Assembly (NCBI RefSeq): GCF_033118175.1
Contig: NC_083699.1
Span: 46,163,001-46,227,000 of the forward strand
Reading direction: 5' to 3'
DNA length: 64,000 nucleotides
DNA from: Dama dama
Taxonomy: Eukaryota > Chordata > Mammalia > Artiodactyla > Cervidae
The translations under genes were made by a program, and so were the position numbers. Shown in pieces: positions 11,105-22,475 of this stretch (positions are counted from its first letter, which is position 1; every line of letters begins with the position of its first letter). Below the pieces are notes generated by a model. The model made no database searches, was not told the origin of the DNA, and was given only the letters and a program-made list of their open reading frames with translations.

Positions 11105-12195
11105 CTATAGTGAGTTATCACCTCACACCTGTCAGAATGGCCATTATCAAAATGTCCGTAAATAATAAACACTGGAGAGGGTAGAGAAAAGGGAACCCTC
11201 CTGCACTGTCAGTGGGAATTTAAATTGGTGAAGTCACTAAGGAAGACAGTATGAAGGTTCTTTTAAAAAAAAAACTAAAAATTATACTATAGTATGTTCT
11301 AGCAATCCTGCTCCTTGGCATATATATGGAAAAGATGAAAACTCTAATTTGAAAAGATACATGCACATCTATGTTCATGTTGCCACTATTTACAATAACC
11401 AAGACATGGGAGCAATCTAAATGTCTATCAGCAGCGGAATGGGTAAAGAAGATGTGGTATATATGTTCAATGGAATATTACTCAGCCATTAAAAATGAAG
11501 TGTTGCCATTTGCACCAGCACTGGATGGACCTAGATATTATCATACTTAAGAAAGTTAGGTAGACAAAGATAAATATATGATATCATTTATATGCAGAAT
11601 CTAAAAATAATACAAATCAACATATTTACAAAATAGAAACAGACTTACAGACATAAAAAACAAACTTATAGTTGCCAAAAAGGGAAAAGGAGGGGGAGGG
11701 AGAAAATAAGATTATGGCATTCTTTTCTGGGGGAGTACTGACACATATACACTACTGATACTACGTGTAAAATAGATAGCTCATGAGAACATACTACGTA
11801 GCACAGGGACGGCTACATAATGCACTATGGTGACCTTAACGGGAAGAAAGACCAAAGGGAAGGGGATCTATGTATGTGAATGGCTGAATCATTTTGCTGT
11901 CTATAGAAACTAACAGAAAAATGTAAAGGAAGGGGATATATGTGTGTGAATGGCTGACTCATTTTGCTGTCCATAGAAACTAACAGAAAAATGTAAAGCA
12001 ACTATACTCCACTAAAAAGTAATTTAAAATATGGCATTAATAAATGCACAGATAAATAAGAAGAATTTACTGTATAAAACAGGGAACTATATTCAATATC
12101 TTGTCACAACCTATATTTGAAAGAATCTGAAGTTATACGCCTAAAACTAGCACCATGTTATACATCAGTTAGAGTTAAATAAAAATAAAAATAGA
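11105..12195 (+). mobile_element. L1 LINE 3' end (ORF2 end and 3' UTR)
   Basis: An artiodactyl L1 3' part: GAGTTATCACCTCACACCTGTCAGAATGG, GCACTGTCAGTGGGAATTTAAATTGGTG, TGGAATATTACTCAGCCATTAAAAATGAA, then the 3' UTR ending in CATGTTATACATCAGTTAGAGTTAAATAAAAATAAAAAT. 5'-truncated, with many mutations and no intact frame. A 70-bp unit inside its 3' UTR is duplicated in tandem (listed separately). Confidence 0.92.
11859..11998 (+). repeat. 70-bp tandem duplication inside L1 3' UTR
   Basis: Two consecutive units start with GAAGGGGAT and end with AACAGAAAAATGTAAAG (11859-11928 and 11929-11998). They differ at about five positions. The usual L1 3' UTR has one such unit, so this is a local duplication or a subfamily feature. 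Confidence 0.9.
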
Positions 12196-12700
12196 AAGAT
12201 TTTAGATATTAAGCAAACTAAATAAAATATATTGTGTTAACAGAAATATATTTCCCTAGTATTTATTAAAGAAATATGTGACTGCTATTAGGGGTCTCTA
12301 ATCATCACAGGAATCAAAATACATGTAATCTATACAATGTTATTCAAAAGCAATGGAATTTGGTTCTTTAGTCAAATCAGCCCTTTTACAGGTAAAGTAA
12401 ATCTCCATAAAGCCTTTCAAAATTACAGACATATGCTAAATTAGAGAACTTCTGCTGGATTAAGAACCCAAAAGTTAGAGCTTCTGGACTAGACCAACTC
12501 TCATTTTATGGACGGGAAAGTGTAACCAGAGGGAGGAAGTGATTGTCCAGTGTCACACAAGGGAGTTTGGTGGCAGATCTGGGACTAGAAATGGGTCTCC
12601 CAACCCAAGTCCTAGATCCTTTCTTCAGTACATGGACCCCCTTTCAGTTCTTAAGCTGGAAAGCAGAAGTGCATAGAACTAAACTCAGCTTTCTGGACCC
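12196..12700. other. Unassigned AT-rich sequence
   Basis: No exon or young repeat recognised. 12510-12570 resembles MIR core text on the minus strand (GTAACCAGAGGGAGGAAGTGATTGTCCAGTGTCACACAAGGGAG), too short to call firmly. Confidence 0.35.
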
Positions 12701-12711
12701 ACTGATGCTTC

Positions 12712-12716
<5 letters not shown>

Positions 12717-12757
<41 letters not shown>
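12717..12757. repeat. (TG)n microsatellite at SINE tail
   Basis: About 20 uninterrupted TG units at the 3'-tail side of the BovA at 12758-12970, inside its target-site duplication, so it belongs to the inserted SINE. Confidence 0.95.
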
Positions 12758-12758
<1 letters not shown>

Positions 12759-12970
12759 CAGTTGCTCAGTTGTGTCCAACTCTTTGCTATCCCATGGACT
12801 ATAGCCCATCAGGCTCCTCTGTCCATGGGATTTCCCAGGCAAGAATATGGAATGTGCTGCCATTTCCTTCTCCAGGGGATCTTCTTGACCCAACCCAGGG
12901 ATCAAACCTGCATCTCTTGAGTCTCTTGCTTTGGCAGGTTGGTTCTTTACCACTAAGCCACCTGGGAAAC
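12758..12970 (-). mobile_element. Bov-tA/BovA SINE with 15-bp TSD
   Basis: A complete reverse-oriented ruminant SINE from CAGTTGCTCAGTTGTGTCC to AAGCCACCTGGGAAAC. The flanks CTGATGCTTCTGCAG (12702-12716) and CTGATGCTTCTACAG (12971-12985) differ at one base and mark the insertion, including the TG tail, as 12717-12970. Confidence 0.97.
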
Positions 12971-13308
12971 CTGATGCTTCTACAGATCCAGACTCAAGTA
13001 GAATGGAGAGTGACAGCTCATCGCACCTGCTACAGAATTCAAGTTATGTCAAGTAATATAACATCCAGCTCACAAGTGATCGAGACTGCCCTTCAGGTGA
13101 CTCATCTTGGCAGTAGAATGGGCCCCAGACAAGGTCACAGTGACATCCCCAAGCCTGCTTGTGCTGTTTTCCTCCATCTCATGTTCAGCTAGAAAATCCA
13201 AAGCCTTTTTTGACACCCAACAGGCAGATATCCTTAGGGCCCCCAGCGCTGGCTGGACTCACTGGGATTTCACTGGCTGGAGTGACTACCCTGGGCAGGG
13301 CTTCTAAT

Positions 13309-13470
13309 TGAAGGGGACGACAGAGGATGAAATGGTTGGATGGCATCATTGACTCAATGGACACAAGTTTGAGCAAACTCAGGGAGATGGTGAAAGACAG
13401 GGAAGCTTGGAGTAATGCAGTCCATGGGGTCACAAAGAGTTGGACACGACTTAGAGACTAAACAAGAAGG
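13309..13470 (+). mobile_element. BovB (RTE) LINE 3'-end fragment
   Basis: It contains GACGACAGAGGATGAAATGG, GATGGCATCATTGACTCAATGG and GGGGTCACAAAGAGTTGGACACGACTTAG, the last ~150 bp of BovB. 5'-truncated and non-coding. Confidence 0.93.
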
Positions 13471-13548
13471 CAGTGAAAAATGAGAAGTGATGCATTTTCA
13501 GTTCAGGCTTGATCCTATTTACTGTTGAAAGTATGGCACCATGACTTG

Positions 13549-13566
13549 CTTTTTTTTTTTTTTTTC
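13549..13566. repeat. Poly-T run
   Basis: Seventeen consecutive T before CTTGTTTCTCC. No retroelement body is recognised beside it. Confidence 0.9.
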
Positions 13567-13989
13567 TTGTTTCTCCCTGAGGGGGCCAGGTAATGGAAAT
13601 GTCATTTCTTTATCATTGAGTGTTAAAATTCCTTTGGCTAAAGCACTGGGGACTGTTTTATAGAACCTGTGCTCCTTCATCTCAGGGTGCTCTTTAGTAG
13701 TGATGATAAGACTGTCAACCCCAACTCTAACTTTACAGATGCTTGTGTTTCTTCTAAAGCAAAGATCTGAAGAAAGCAGAACCTTTTAAAAGACTCTAGC
13801 ATTTTAATTTGGGGCTCCCAGGTAAAATTTCCAGAAAAACCTTTCTTTGTTAATTGTGTATAGGCAGCAGCCCTCATTCTTTCAATCAGCTATCATTCAG
13901 TGATGCTGCTAGAGGTCCAGGCTCTGGACCTGGGAATGAGCCAGGGAGTGAGTAAACAGACAAATGAATGTCACTTCCCCCCTCCCCCT

Positions 13990-14195
13990 ATCAAGAGGAC
14001 ACTTCCACACCACCTTTATTATTCTTCTGGTGACGCTTGCAATTATTAAATGTCTGCTTCTCTGTTAGAATGTAAGTCCATGCACAGTTGTAAAGTTTTC
14101 ATCTTATTTATCACTCTGAGCCCAGCTCCTGGCACAGCTCCAGGCACATCTATATTTGTTAAATGGAGGATGGTTGGTTGGTTGGATGGAAGGAT
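13990..14195 (+). mobile_element. L2 LINE 3' end
   Basis: CTCTGTTAGAATGTAAGTCCATGCACAG, TTCATCTTATTTATCACTCTGAGCCCAG, CTCCTGGCACAGCTCCAGGCACATC and a TTGTTAAATGGA ending follow the L2 terminal consensus. A GGTTGG/GATGGA-rich tail follows. Confidence 0.7.
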
Positions 14196-15997
14196 GGATT
14201 GGCAAGTAAATGAACAAGTAAGAGAGAGTGGGTTTTATTAAATTTTTTTTCATTTCCTCACATATTTATTTCTAGGTATATTTTCACTTTCCTGCATTCA
14301 TTTATTTCTGGCTTACCTTACTCTAGAAAGGATTTAGAGTGTCTTCATCAGAGCATCTTTAATTTAGGGGCCCAAAGCAAGCATTTCAGAATGCATCTCC
14401 GTATCCTTCGTTCATCACAATTTAGAATTGGACAACATTTTCTGAACACCTGTCCCAGGTAAGGTGTGTCCTAGAGGAATCACAAAGCAAGATTCTTGCC
14501 CTCCAAATGCTTCAAGTGTGGTGGTGTATGAGGTACAAGCCCAGGTGACAACAGTTCTGGGAGAAAGAAGGGATTCATCACCACTAAGGTGGTAGAAGCA
14601 AAGGAGTTGGAGGGGCATTTGTCTGAACAGAACCAATTATGATTTACTCTTTGTTTATCCTACAGTGCTGATCATTTGGCAATTGCTCAATACTTTTCAA
14701 AGAGATTTTATTAACCTATATGCAAGTTAAGTTCCACATAAGACAAAGATTTATTTTCTTAGTGTCCATACAAACCAACCTTTCACTTTCCCATTTCGCT
14801 GAAAGGTAGAGAGCAGAAGTGAACATATTTTGAGAATTCTTTTGACTCCTTTTATTGTACAACTTAATAAGCACCAATACATCTGTTAGGTTGTGAACTG
14901 GGCCTAAATCATGTTAAAGAGATGACAGCCCAGTGCAGACAACTATACAGGGGATCATAATACAGTGTAACAAACAGTGACTGAGTTACACTCTTGCAAT
15001 GTTTGAGAACAAAAAGGAGGGCTGTTTAACCTGGGCAAGGGGCTTCAAGGAAGCTTCTCGACCAGAAAGACAAGACTCCTCTGAACAATGATCTGGGGAC
15101 ATAAAAGAGCACAACAGGTTTGGGAAATTATGAGTCATTCTGTCTTGCTGTGGCGTGGAGGGCATGGCGGTTGAGGGATTACAAAGAAACTTCCAGATGA
15201 AGTCAGAGATGGCTTCTTCCAACATTCAGGCTTTGCCCATCACTGAAGTTCTTCCCTTAGGGTAAGTGCTCTTCCATGGAGCTCCTTAGAGCCCTCTGCC
15301 CTTAGTCTTAGCTTGGACCTCTGCTCCCCAGTTTGCCAGGAGACTCAGGCATTTGTAAATTGCACCTGTGGATACAATTTGAACTCTTTTCCCAGAAGCC
15401 ATGTTAACCCCCGTATCTCCTATCAGTTCTAAAATTCTCCGTCTTGGACTGGGACCCATTAAGACATGAATTTGCTGCTGAGGGCATGCAGCCCAGGCAA
15501 ACCCTTCCAGGGCATGGCTCACTGGAGGCCAGCAGTCATGGATGGAGAAGGGACCAGGAAGGGAGCTGGCTCTCTGCAAGGAGTTCTGGGGCTCCTTCTC
15601 AGCACTCCATCTCCCCCACCCCCTGCCAACTCCAGGAGAATGAGCAGAGGAGGAATCTACTGGCTCTGACAATCAGTGATCAATCCTTGGAGGCTTCCAG
15701 CCACTTATCAGTGAGTCTGTGAGGCACATGGCCCATTTGTTTCCTAGAGCAGGTGGAATCACGTTTCTTGTGGGCACCGAGGCCTGGCATGCAGCCACGG
15801 GACGTGGAGGCAATGCGACACTAACCCCTCCCTTGTGATGCCCAGGTGGTAAAGACAGAACAGGAAAGACAAGCTCCTGTGACTCTCAGGGGAGCTCCAA
15901 GGCTACTGTCTAGAGGGAGATGAACCTCTTTATTCCCGTCACACAGACAGCCATGAAGTCTGAGGCCTAGAAAGGGCAGGGGTTTTGTTTACATCCT
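14196..15997. other. Unassigned non-coding sequence
   Basis: No young repeat and no convincing exon over 1.8 kb. The longest minus-strand frame (15672-15286) has no recognisable domain. Confidence 0.4.
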
Positions 15998-16066
15998 CTG
16001 GGGAGGTGGGGGAAGGGTGCAGGGGAGACCAGCAGGGCAGATAGGTGGTGGGGTAGGGGGGCCTGC
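15998..16066 (+). other. G-rich tract with quadruplex potential
   Basis: GGGG, GGGGG, GGG and GGGG runs with loops of four or fewer bases fall in 16000-16025, fitting the G3+N1-7 rule, with a further GGGG...GGGGGG run at 16049-16062. Whether it folds is inference. Confidence 0.45.
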
Positions 16067-17029
16067 CTAAGAGTGGGAGCCCAGTGTCCTCTTGGCCTCT
16101 GATCTCAGTGCCCCCTCCCCGAGAGCCGACCTTCCAGCCTGTGGTGCCACGTCTTTCCCTTCTGAAGTTTCCCCTGAAGCTAGTTTTCTTCACTTTCTTC
16201 AGTAATGAGTTCTGCCAGGTCACCCTGAGATAATCAGAAATGGCTTTCCTACCTTCACAGAAGGGCTGATGCAATGCTATGGAATGGCTTTGGTATCTTT
16301 GGGATGCAGAGTTTTTAAAAGATTTACACGGCCAAATCTATTAATCTTTTCTTTTATTGTAACTGCCTTGGTGTCAGACTAAGAGAAACTTGCCCTATCT
16401 CAAGATGATTGAACAATTTCAGTGTTAACTTCCAGTAATGTTTTATTTTACTCTTGAAACCATTCAGAAGTAATATTGGTCCAGAAATGAGGTAGGGTGG
16501 AATGTTATTTTTTTCCTAAACTGCCTTTGGCTCCAGGTCTGCTGGGTGAACTTATCGTTTCTTCACTCACTTGAAATGTCACCTTTGTAACAAAAAAGAA
16601 CATTCTCCTGTATTCTTGATATTATTATTTTGCTCCACTGATCTGTTTTTGCTTTTAGAATCTTTCGGTTTGGGAGGAGTTGTGAAATCAAAGCCGACAG
16701 AACTAACTTAATTCATTGGGAGTTTTTGCCAGGCTTGACAAAAGAAATATCACCAGCTGTCAGTAGTGACTGGGGCACAACTCGGGAGTCCTCCCCTGTC
16801 CACTGATGGTTGTTCACCAGAAAGCTTGAAGAGCAGTGCCAACAATGTCTGAAAAGGGATCAGGAGGCCAGAATTGGAAGGACATGTAGAAATCATCTTC
16901 TGCTGCCAGAATTTTCCTTCCCAGCCATGGGAACTAAGGCCAGGAGGCTGAGCAAGACCCTACACATAGGGACTGGTGGACACTGGATGGGAACTTGGGG
17001 CTCTGTGCTTAAGGGCTTGTCCCCGACAG
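16067..17029. other. Unassigned non-coding sequence
   Basis: 16320-16720 is AT-moderate unique-looking text with no repeat signature. No exon is recognised. Confidence 0.4.
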
Positions 17030-17645
17030 CTCCCTTAGCATTTCCTGCCTTCCTGCCGACCACCCCCACTCAAAGGCTCACCTTCTCATCTCTTACCTGG
17101 CCAATGACTTTTGCATCAGCATTCCTCCCTCCTGTCTCCAATTGATAGAACATCTCTGGATGGGTATCGTGTCACTCCCCTTTTGAAAATCCTGGGCCAG
17201 TGGCTCCTTACTGAAGTTAAACAGAGCCTGATGCTTGAAACTTCTACACTCTGGCACCCAGCTGGATTATCTTTTGTTTTCCCCTGCTCCAACCAGATAG
17301 GACTCCTTGTCACGCCCTATATATTCCTCCATCAACCCGTAATTGCCTCTCCCAGACTGCTTCCTCAATCATATTCACTCCTCAAAGCCCGGTCCAAAGG
17401 TTAACAAAGTTGTTCACTTTCCAGAAATGTGAAGTGAGCTGTCCAAATCGGTCTTCCTCTGTGATGTCCAAGACTGAAGATGTCTCTCCTTCTGCCAGAT
17501 GCCACTCTAGTGTGTAATGATCTCTGCCTTGCTGTCCAGTTGTTCCCTAAAATGTGTGCTCCACCAGGGCAGAGATGGTGGCTTTCACATCGGCATCTTC
17601 CATGGTTCCTTACTTAGTAGGTGCTAAGTGATACGTGGCAGGTAT
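17030..17645 (+). mobile_element. L2 LINE fragment
   Basis: Motifs in L2 order: TCACTCCCCTTTTGAAAATCCTGGGCCAGTGGCTCC, GGCACCCAGCTGGATTATC, TCCTCAAAGCCCGGTCC, then TGTGTGCTCCACCAGGGCAGAGATGGTGGC and CTTAGTAGGTGCTAAGTGA at the 3' end. It explains the plus-strand frames at 16810-17404. Confidence 0.65.
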
Positions 17646-17984
17646 ATACAGGACATAAATAATACAGGACCAAAAGATAAGTGAAATATTTCTTCCCCTA
17701 CCATTCTCAGACCTTTAGTAGCTCCCAAGAGTGAGAATGGAAATGCACCCTAGATTACTCAATGACTGAATAAGCTCACTGAAGCACTAGAGATGAATTT
17801 GGAGGAATTATGAAAGGAGCTGGCATACAAAAATGCAAATGCAGTCCTATTTTTAAAAAGACGGTGAAGATGTACTCTGAAATCTACTGGTAAAAAGTCT
17901 GATGTCCATTTGAACAAAGTTGTAGGGTATATTGTTAAAAGGCTGGGCATTCAGCACAGGTGTGTGAAGAATATGTGATGATGC

Positions 17985-18192
17985 TAATGTTTATGCTGTT
18001 ACATCTGTTATCTCCTTTAATTTCCACAACTCCATAAAGACAAGTTTGTGCTATTATTATGCTCATTTTTTAGATGAGAAAACTGAGATTCAGAAAGGTT
18101 AAGCTGCCCAAAATGAACAACCAACAAGAAGGATTTGAATCCAGGACCTTCTCTTTCTAAAGCTGGTGCTCCTTGCATTATACCATGCTACT
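17985..18192 (-). mobile_element. MIR SINE
   Basis: Reverse MIR: TTATCTCCTTTAATTTCCACAACTCC, CTATTATTATGCTCATTTTTTAGATGAGAAAACTGAG, GAAAGGTTAAGCTGCC, then GGATTTGAATCCAGGACC. Full or nearly full length. Confidence 0.85.
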
Positions 18193-19884
18193 TTTGACAT
18201 GGGCTTCTTCTCATTCTGGGCCAAAAATATGATACGCCAAAATTAATTTACCCATGTGCTAGATTAGTGGAAGCATTCTTCCTGGATCAAGGAAGGACCA
18301 GTCCTGTGCTGATCCAAACCAAGCCACTGATGCCTGAAACACTGGTCTCAGAGGAGCCAGGCAGGCAGAGTAAGAGTCCCATCTACCATCTTCTGCTGTC
18401 TCCCAGGTCACCCACCCTGGGCCTTCTGCTTCTTCTGGAAAGAGCAAGTAATGGTGGTCACCTCATATTGGTGGTTCCAGCGATGCAATGAGCTAATGTA
18501 GAGGAAGCAAGCAGCGCGGAGTCTGTCTCTTAGGATCTGCTCAACCCATGCCGGTTTCATCACCTTTAGGCACCAGACCTAGGAGAAACTTGTCAAAGTG
18601 AAACATGTTCACCCTGAAAGGGAGCAGCTCAGGAAACTTGTACTCAAGGAGCATCACCTAGACATGTTTGGCCTAGAGTCTGGAGCCCACAGCACTGGAG
18701 CTGTGAAACATGGTCATCCACGTCCCTGGAATCCAGCAGCTCCTTCCAAAGTCTCTTGGGACCTGAAGGCTTCCCAGAACCCACTTTTCCCCTGAACACT
18801 GGCATAGTTCTTTTTCTGAGAAATCTGAGGCAACATAACAAAGGTCTGGAAGCAAATCATTTGTGATTACTGATTTAATAACATTAACAAAACTCTGTAA
18901 GTTAAAAAAAATTGGCATCCAACTGGACAGTCTCTCTCCTATTGTTGTTAATGCACACTTCATGTGTGTTGATGCGTTTGGGGGGGTTTTACCTTGAAAC
19001 ATAGAAAGCTGGCCCTGGCCCTCCAGAAGTCACTTTGGCAGGACCAAGAGGCCCAGCACTCATTCTCCAAGTGGACTCTTTGCTCTATTCACAGCCACAA
19101 GGGGCCCCACTTCTTGCCAAGTCCGCATGAAAGCACCAAGTCACCCAAGGACTGGGGGAGAAGACATGGGAGAATCACCCCCAACCCCTCCTCTCTTGGC
19201 GAGCCCCCTCTGAGCATGCGTCGGAATGAAACATCACACATGCCCTCCTTCTCCTTGCCACCACTTCTTGTCCCAGAGTACAGAATGGAGTATATTCCAT
19301 CCTTAAGAGACATAGCCATTGTCTCTTCAGTAGGGAGAGGCTTTCAGCCCAGAAGCTGCTTCTGGGGAGCCCTATAAGCTACCCAACTAAGCAGACACCA
19401 ATCTCCATAATGTCACAGGAGTCCTCCCCAGCCTGTCCTTAATACGCACTCGTGCATACCCATCCCATTAAACTGTGCTTGCTGTCTTCCAGATAACAGG
19501 GCTTCTTGCACTACACAGCTAATACTCTTACTGCCAAATTTAATTATCTCAGTAACTCAAGCTCACATTAAAAGCTAGAGATGGGTCCACTTTATCCTCA
19601 TCATGAATTAGTAATCTTTCCCTCTGGAGAGGCCTTCTCCGAAAACACTCACTTGAAGGTATCTGTGCTGAATTAACCATCTTTGTCTTAGGCTCCTGCC
19701 TCTCGGGAGTATTGCGGGCTTCTGTTTAGAGTAGATGAGATCATCCACCTTCCTCCTTCCTCCCCTCCATCTCTCTCAGTTTAAGTTGGGTCTCTGGTCA
19801 GGAAGACCGTGTATCCCACACAAGCGCCTCCGAGAAATGAAGAGGCATCTATGATAAGGGATGAGCTTTTTATGTGAGAGCGGA
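18193..19884. other. Unassigned non-coding sequence
   Basis: No young transposon. Open frames of up to 127 codons (18994-19377) lack domain-like composition and have no splice signals that I could support. Confidence 0.4.
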
Positions 19885-20070
19885 CTCAATCACTGACAGC
19901 TGTATAACTCAGGTAAGTTACATTCTGTCTGAACCTCCATTCTTCGTCTGCAAAATGGGAAGCCCTCCCTGCCTCATTGTGTTGTTCTGGGTACCAAAAG
20001 AGGAGAAAAATTCACAAAAGTGTTTCAAAAACTGAAATCTCATAAAATGCTATTCATTTCTGTTGAATGA
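19885..20070 (+). mobile_element. MIR SINE
   Basis: ATAACTCAGGTAAGTTACATTCTGTCTGAACC, TTCGTCTGCAAAATGGGAAG, CTGCCTCATTGTGTTGTTC and a CATAAAATGCTATTCATTTCTG end follow MIR order. Confidence 0.65.
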
Positions 20071-20264
20071 TTTCTGGAGTGTAAGCAGATTACCTGGGAA
20101 TGCTGCACAGGTGCTAGGAGCTACCAGGTTTCTACTTAAAACACTGAAAAAAAAAAATACTACCCCTCAGCAACTCTGAGTCCTGGAAGAGCAAAAAAAA
20201 AAAAAAATTCTATTAGAAAAATTAGAGTAAAGAAAATAACAGTATTAATAACCATAATGATCAT

Positions 20265-20345
20265 GATAATAGTTGCTATTTACTAAGTGTTTTCTATGGG
20301 GCAGGCATCATCCCAGGCATGTCGTAGATGTTTAACTGGTGCATG
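20265..20345 (-). mobile_element. MIR-like fragment
   Basis: GTTGCTATTTACTAAGTGTTTTCTATGGGGCAGGCATCATCCCAGGC resembles the reversed MIR end ('ctactatgtgccaggcact'). Short and diverged. Confidence 0.4.
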
Positions 20346-20554
20346 CCCCACTCGAGCTCTGTTGGAGCTGGTTGGTACAGGCTTGGGAGGATGATTGTTA
20401 AATATCCAGGAACTTTCTGAGCCATTATTAAATTGTTCAGAAGTGAAAACTGACTGCAGTGAAAATAAGTATACCAGAGAAATTGGCAAATGTTACAATT
20501 AGGGCTTTTTGTTTATCTATTTATTTATTGAGACAGTTTACCAGGATTTATATA

Positions 20555-20632
20555 CTTTCCATCTTTTACAGTTGGGAAATAGAGATCCACATCCTTTCCA
20601 TCTTTTATAGTTGGGAAATAGAGGTCCACAGA
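20555..20632. repeat. 39-bp tandem duplication
   Basis: CTTTCCATCTTTTACAGTTGG... at 20555 and CTTTCCATCTTTTATAGTTGG... at 20594 give a period of 39 bp, with about two mismatches between the copies. Confidence 0.85.
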
Positions 20633-20639
20633 GATTGGA

Positions 20640-21479
20640 TGAAGATAACACAATAATCCTTCAGTGTTGAAACATTCCACCTGGGTTGCTGTTTCTCCAC
20701 CTTCTCCTTCTAAACTCCCATTTGCTCTTGTATTTTCCTCCACAATTATCTCTTCAGTAACAACAGCAACAATAAAAACCCATTTCTCAGATTTCCTATG
20801 GGTCAGACACTTGGCTAGGAAGCTTGAAGCTTTGGATACCTGGCTTTTAGCCTCTATAGATAATGGGGAAAACAAAACAAGACATGTCAACAGGTATTCT
20901 CAATCCTGGCTGCACATCTGAATCCCTCTTTAGAAAAATGTTCTTCCTCCTGAAAAGAACTTGATCAAATCATGGAAAGGCCACAGCAGTGAAAGGAATG
21001 GTCAGGCCTCATGGTTTACTCATTTTCCAAAGCTTTCAGAATTACCTGTCAAAAAGGTACCTGAGGAGCACTGGAAAGTTCTATGAAAACTGAAGCCCAG
21101 AGAGGTAGTGACATGTGGTGCATTAGTGCCAGAGGCAAGGGGTGAACCCCAGCGGGGGCTCCTCCCAGCCCCCCCGACACCCTCTCCTCCTGCACAGCCT
21201 GAGGTTCTGCAGCCATCTTTCCTGAGCCCTGGTGAATATCCACTTTCTCTCTTTTTTCTCTCTCTTCCCGCTTTCATTTCTCAAAGATTTAAAAACTTGG
21301 GACACAGGTCCTGGCATTGAATTGGTGCTCAGTAAATACTGGTTTGGGGTGGATAGGTGAGTGAGTGGTTGCATTCCTCACAGTTCTGGGCTTGGAGGCT
21401 ACAGGAATGAATGACTTGTGGTTTCAGCCTCAAGAGACTCAGTCTAGGATCTGGTTGGAGGCACGGTGGGATGGAGGAG
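20640..21479. other. Unassigned non-coding sequence
   Basis: Nothing recognised apart from a possible L2 or MIR tail at 21298-21350 (CAGGTCCTGGCATTGAATTGGTGCTCAGTAAATACTGG). Confidence 0.4.
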
Positions 21480-21665
21480 AAACTGTGTGATTGCACAGGG
21501 ACAGATATGCATCAGAAACCTGGATCTGCATGGAGTGTGGGCCGGGGGCTTGACCAATCTGAGCCCCAGCTTCCTCACCTGTGTTGAAGGTATTAATACC
21601 CTCAGCTTGCTGTAATGATATCATGCATAAAATCATCTAGGAAGTCTTCCAGCACATAGTAGAGA
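21480..21665 (+). mobile_element. MIR SINE
   Basis: CTTGACCAATCTGAGCCCCAGCTTCCTCACCTGTG, GGTATTAATACCCTCAGCTTGCTG and CTTCCAGCACATAGTAGAGAGGCAG fit MIR core to 3' order. Confidence 0.55.
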
Positions 21666-22194
21666 GGCAGTATTGTTCATACCTTAGACCAAGAGTTGGA
21701 AAGGAAAAGAGCCAAGAGAGAGGGTCTAAAGCTAAGCTTCATGTCAGGTGGTGGTCTGTCTCAAGAAGAAATCTAAATTATTCTGGTAACATCTTTGTGG
21801 CATTTCTTCCTGCTTCACCAAGCCTGTTCCTGGCCCGGACATGCCAGGGCTGGATGACCAAAGGCAACTTCAGTGCTCAGCTGCTAGAAATGGCTCAGAC
21901 ATTCCTACATACCCAGAGACTCCTGGCCCAGCCTTAGCGCATGAAACTCTCTTCGCAGCACTGTCTCCCATGTTTCCTTACTCAAACAGATTCTCAGCAA
22001 ATGTTTGTTGAACAAAATTATCTTTTAAGTAAACATACACACAAACACACACACATTCTCTTCACCCTCACTTCCCTTTCAAGAACACATTCTCCTAAGA
22101 TGAAAACACCCAATTTAATGCATAATAATTTCTGGGTTTTCTTGGGGGCATTTTCAGCTGCTAGAGTGGTTAAGTGGGGATTTGCAATGGATTG

Positions 22195-22220
22195 TCCCCC
22201 ACCAACACACAGACACACAC
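22195..22220. repeat. CA-rich simple repeat
   Basis: Short ACACAGACACACACA run; a similar one lies at 22030-22055. Confidence 0.6.
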
Positions 22221-22329
22221 AATATTTTATTACCGTACTTTGGATATTGTTGTTGTCACTGTTATTTGTTTGTTTACTGCCACTACCATAACATGAACTG
22301 CAATTTGGTAAATGCATGTTTATAGTGTG

Positions 22330-22475
22330 TTTTCTATTATTAGATAGTAAACTTCTCAAGGGCAGAGGTCTTATCTGCTTTATTTACCAATGAATCTCCA
22401 AGCCGTGTGCAGAGCCTGACACTTGGGAGCAGGCAGATGAGTGAATAGGTGAATGGAATGGCTGGAGGGATGGAT
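22330..22475 (+). mobile_element. L2 LINE 3' end
   Basis: TAGATAGTAAACTTCTCAAGGGCAGAGGTCTTATCTGC, TGAATCTCCAAGCCGTGTGCAGAGCCTGACAC and a GAATAGGTGAATGGAATGG tail match the L2 terminus. Confidence 0.7.

Noticed and set aside
12716..13192. 158-codon frame starting with a Cys-Val repeat
   Set aside because: The repeat is the translation of (TG)n and the next part is SINE antisense.
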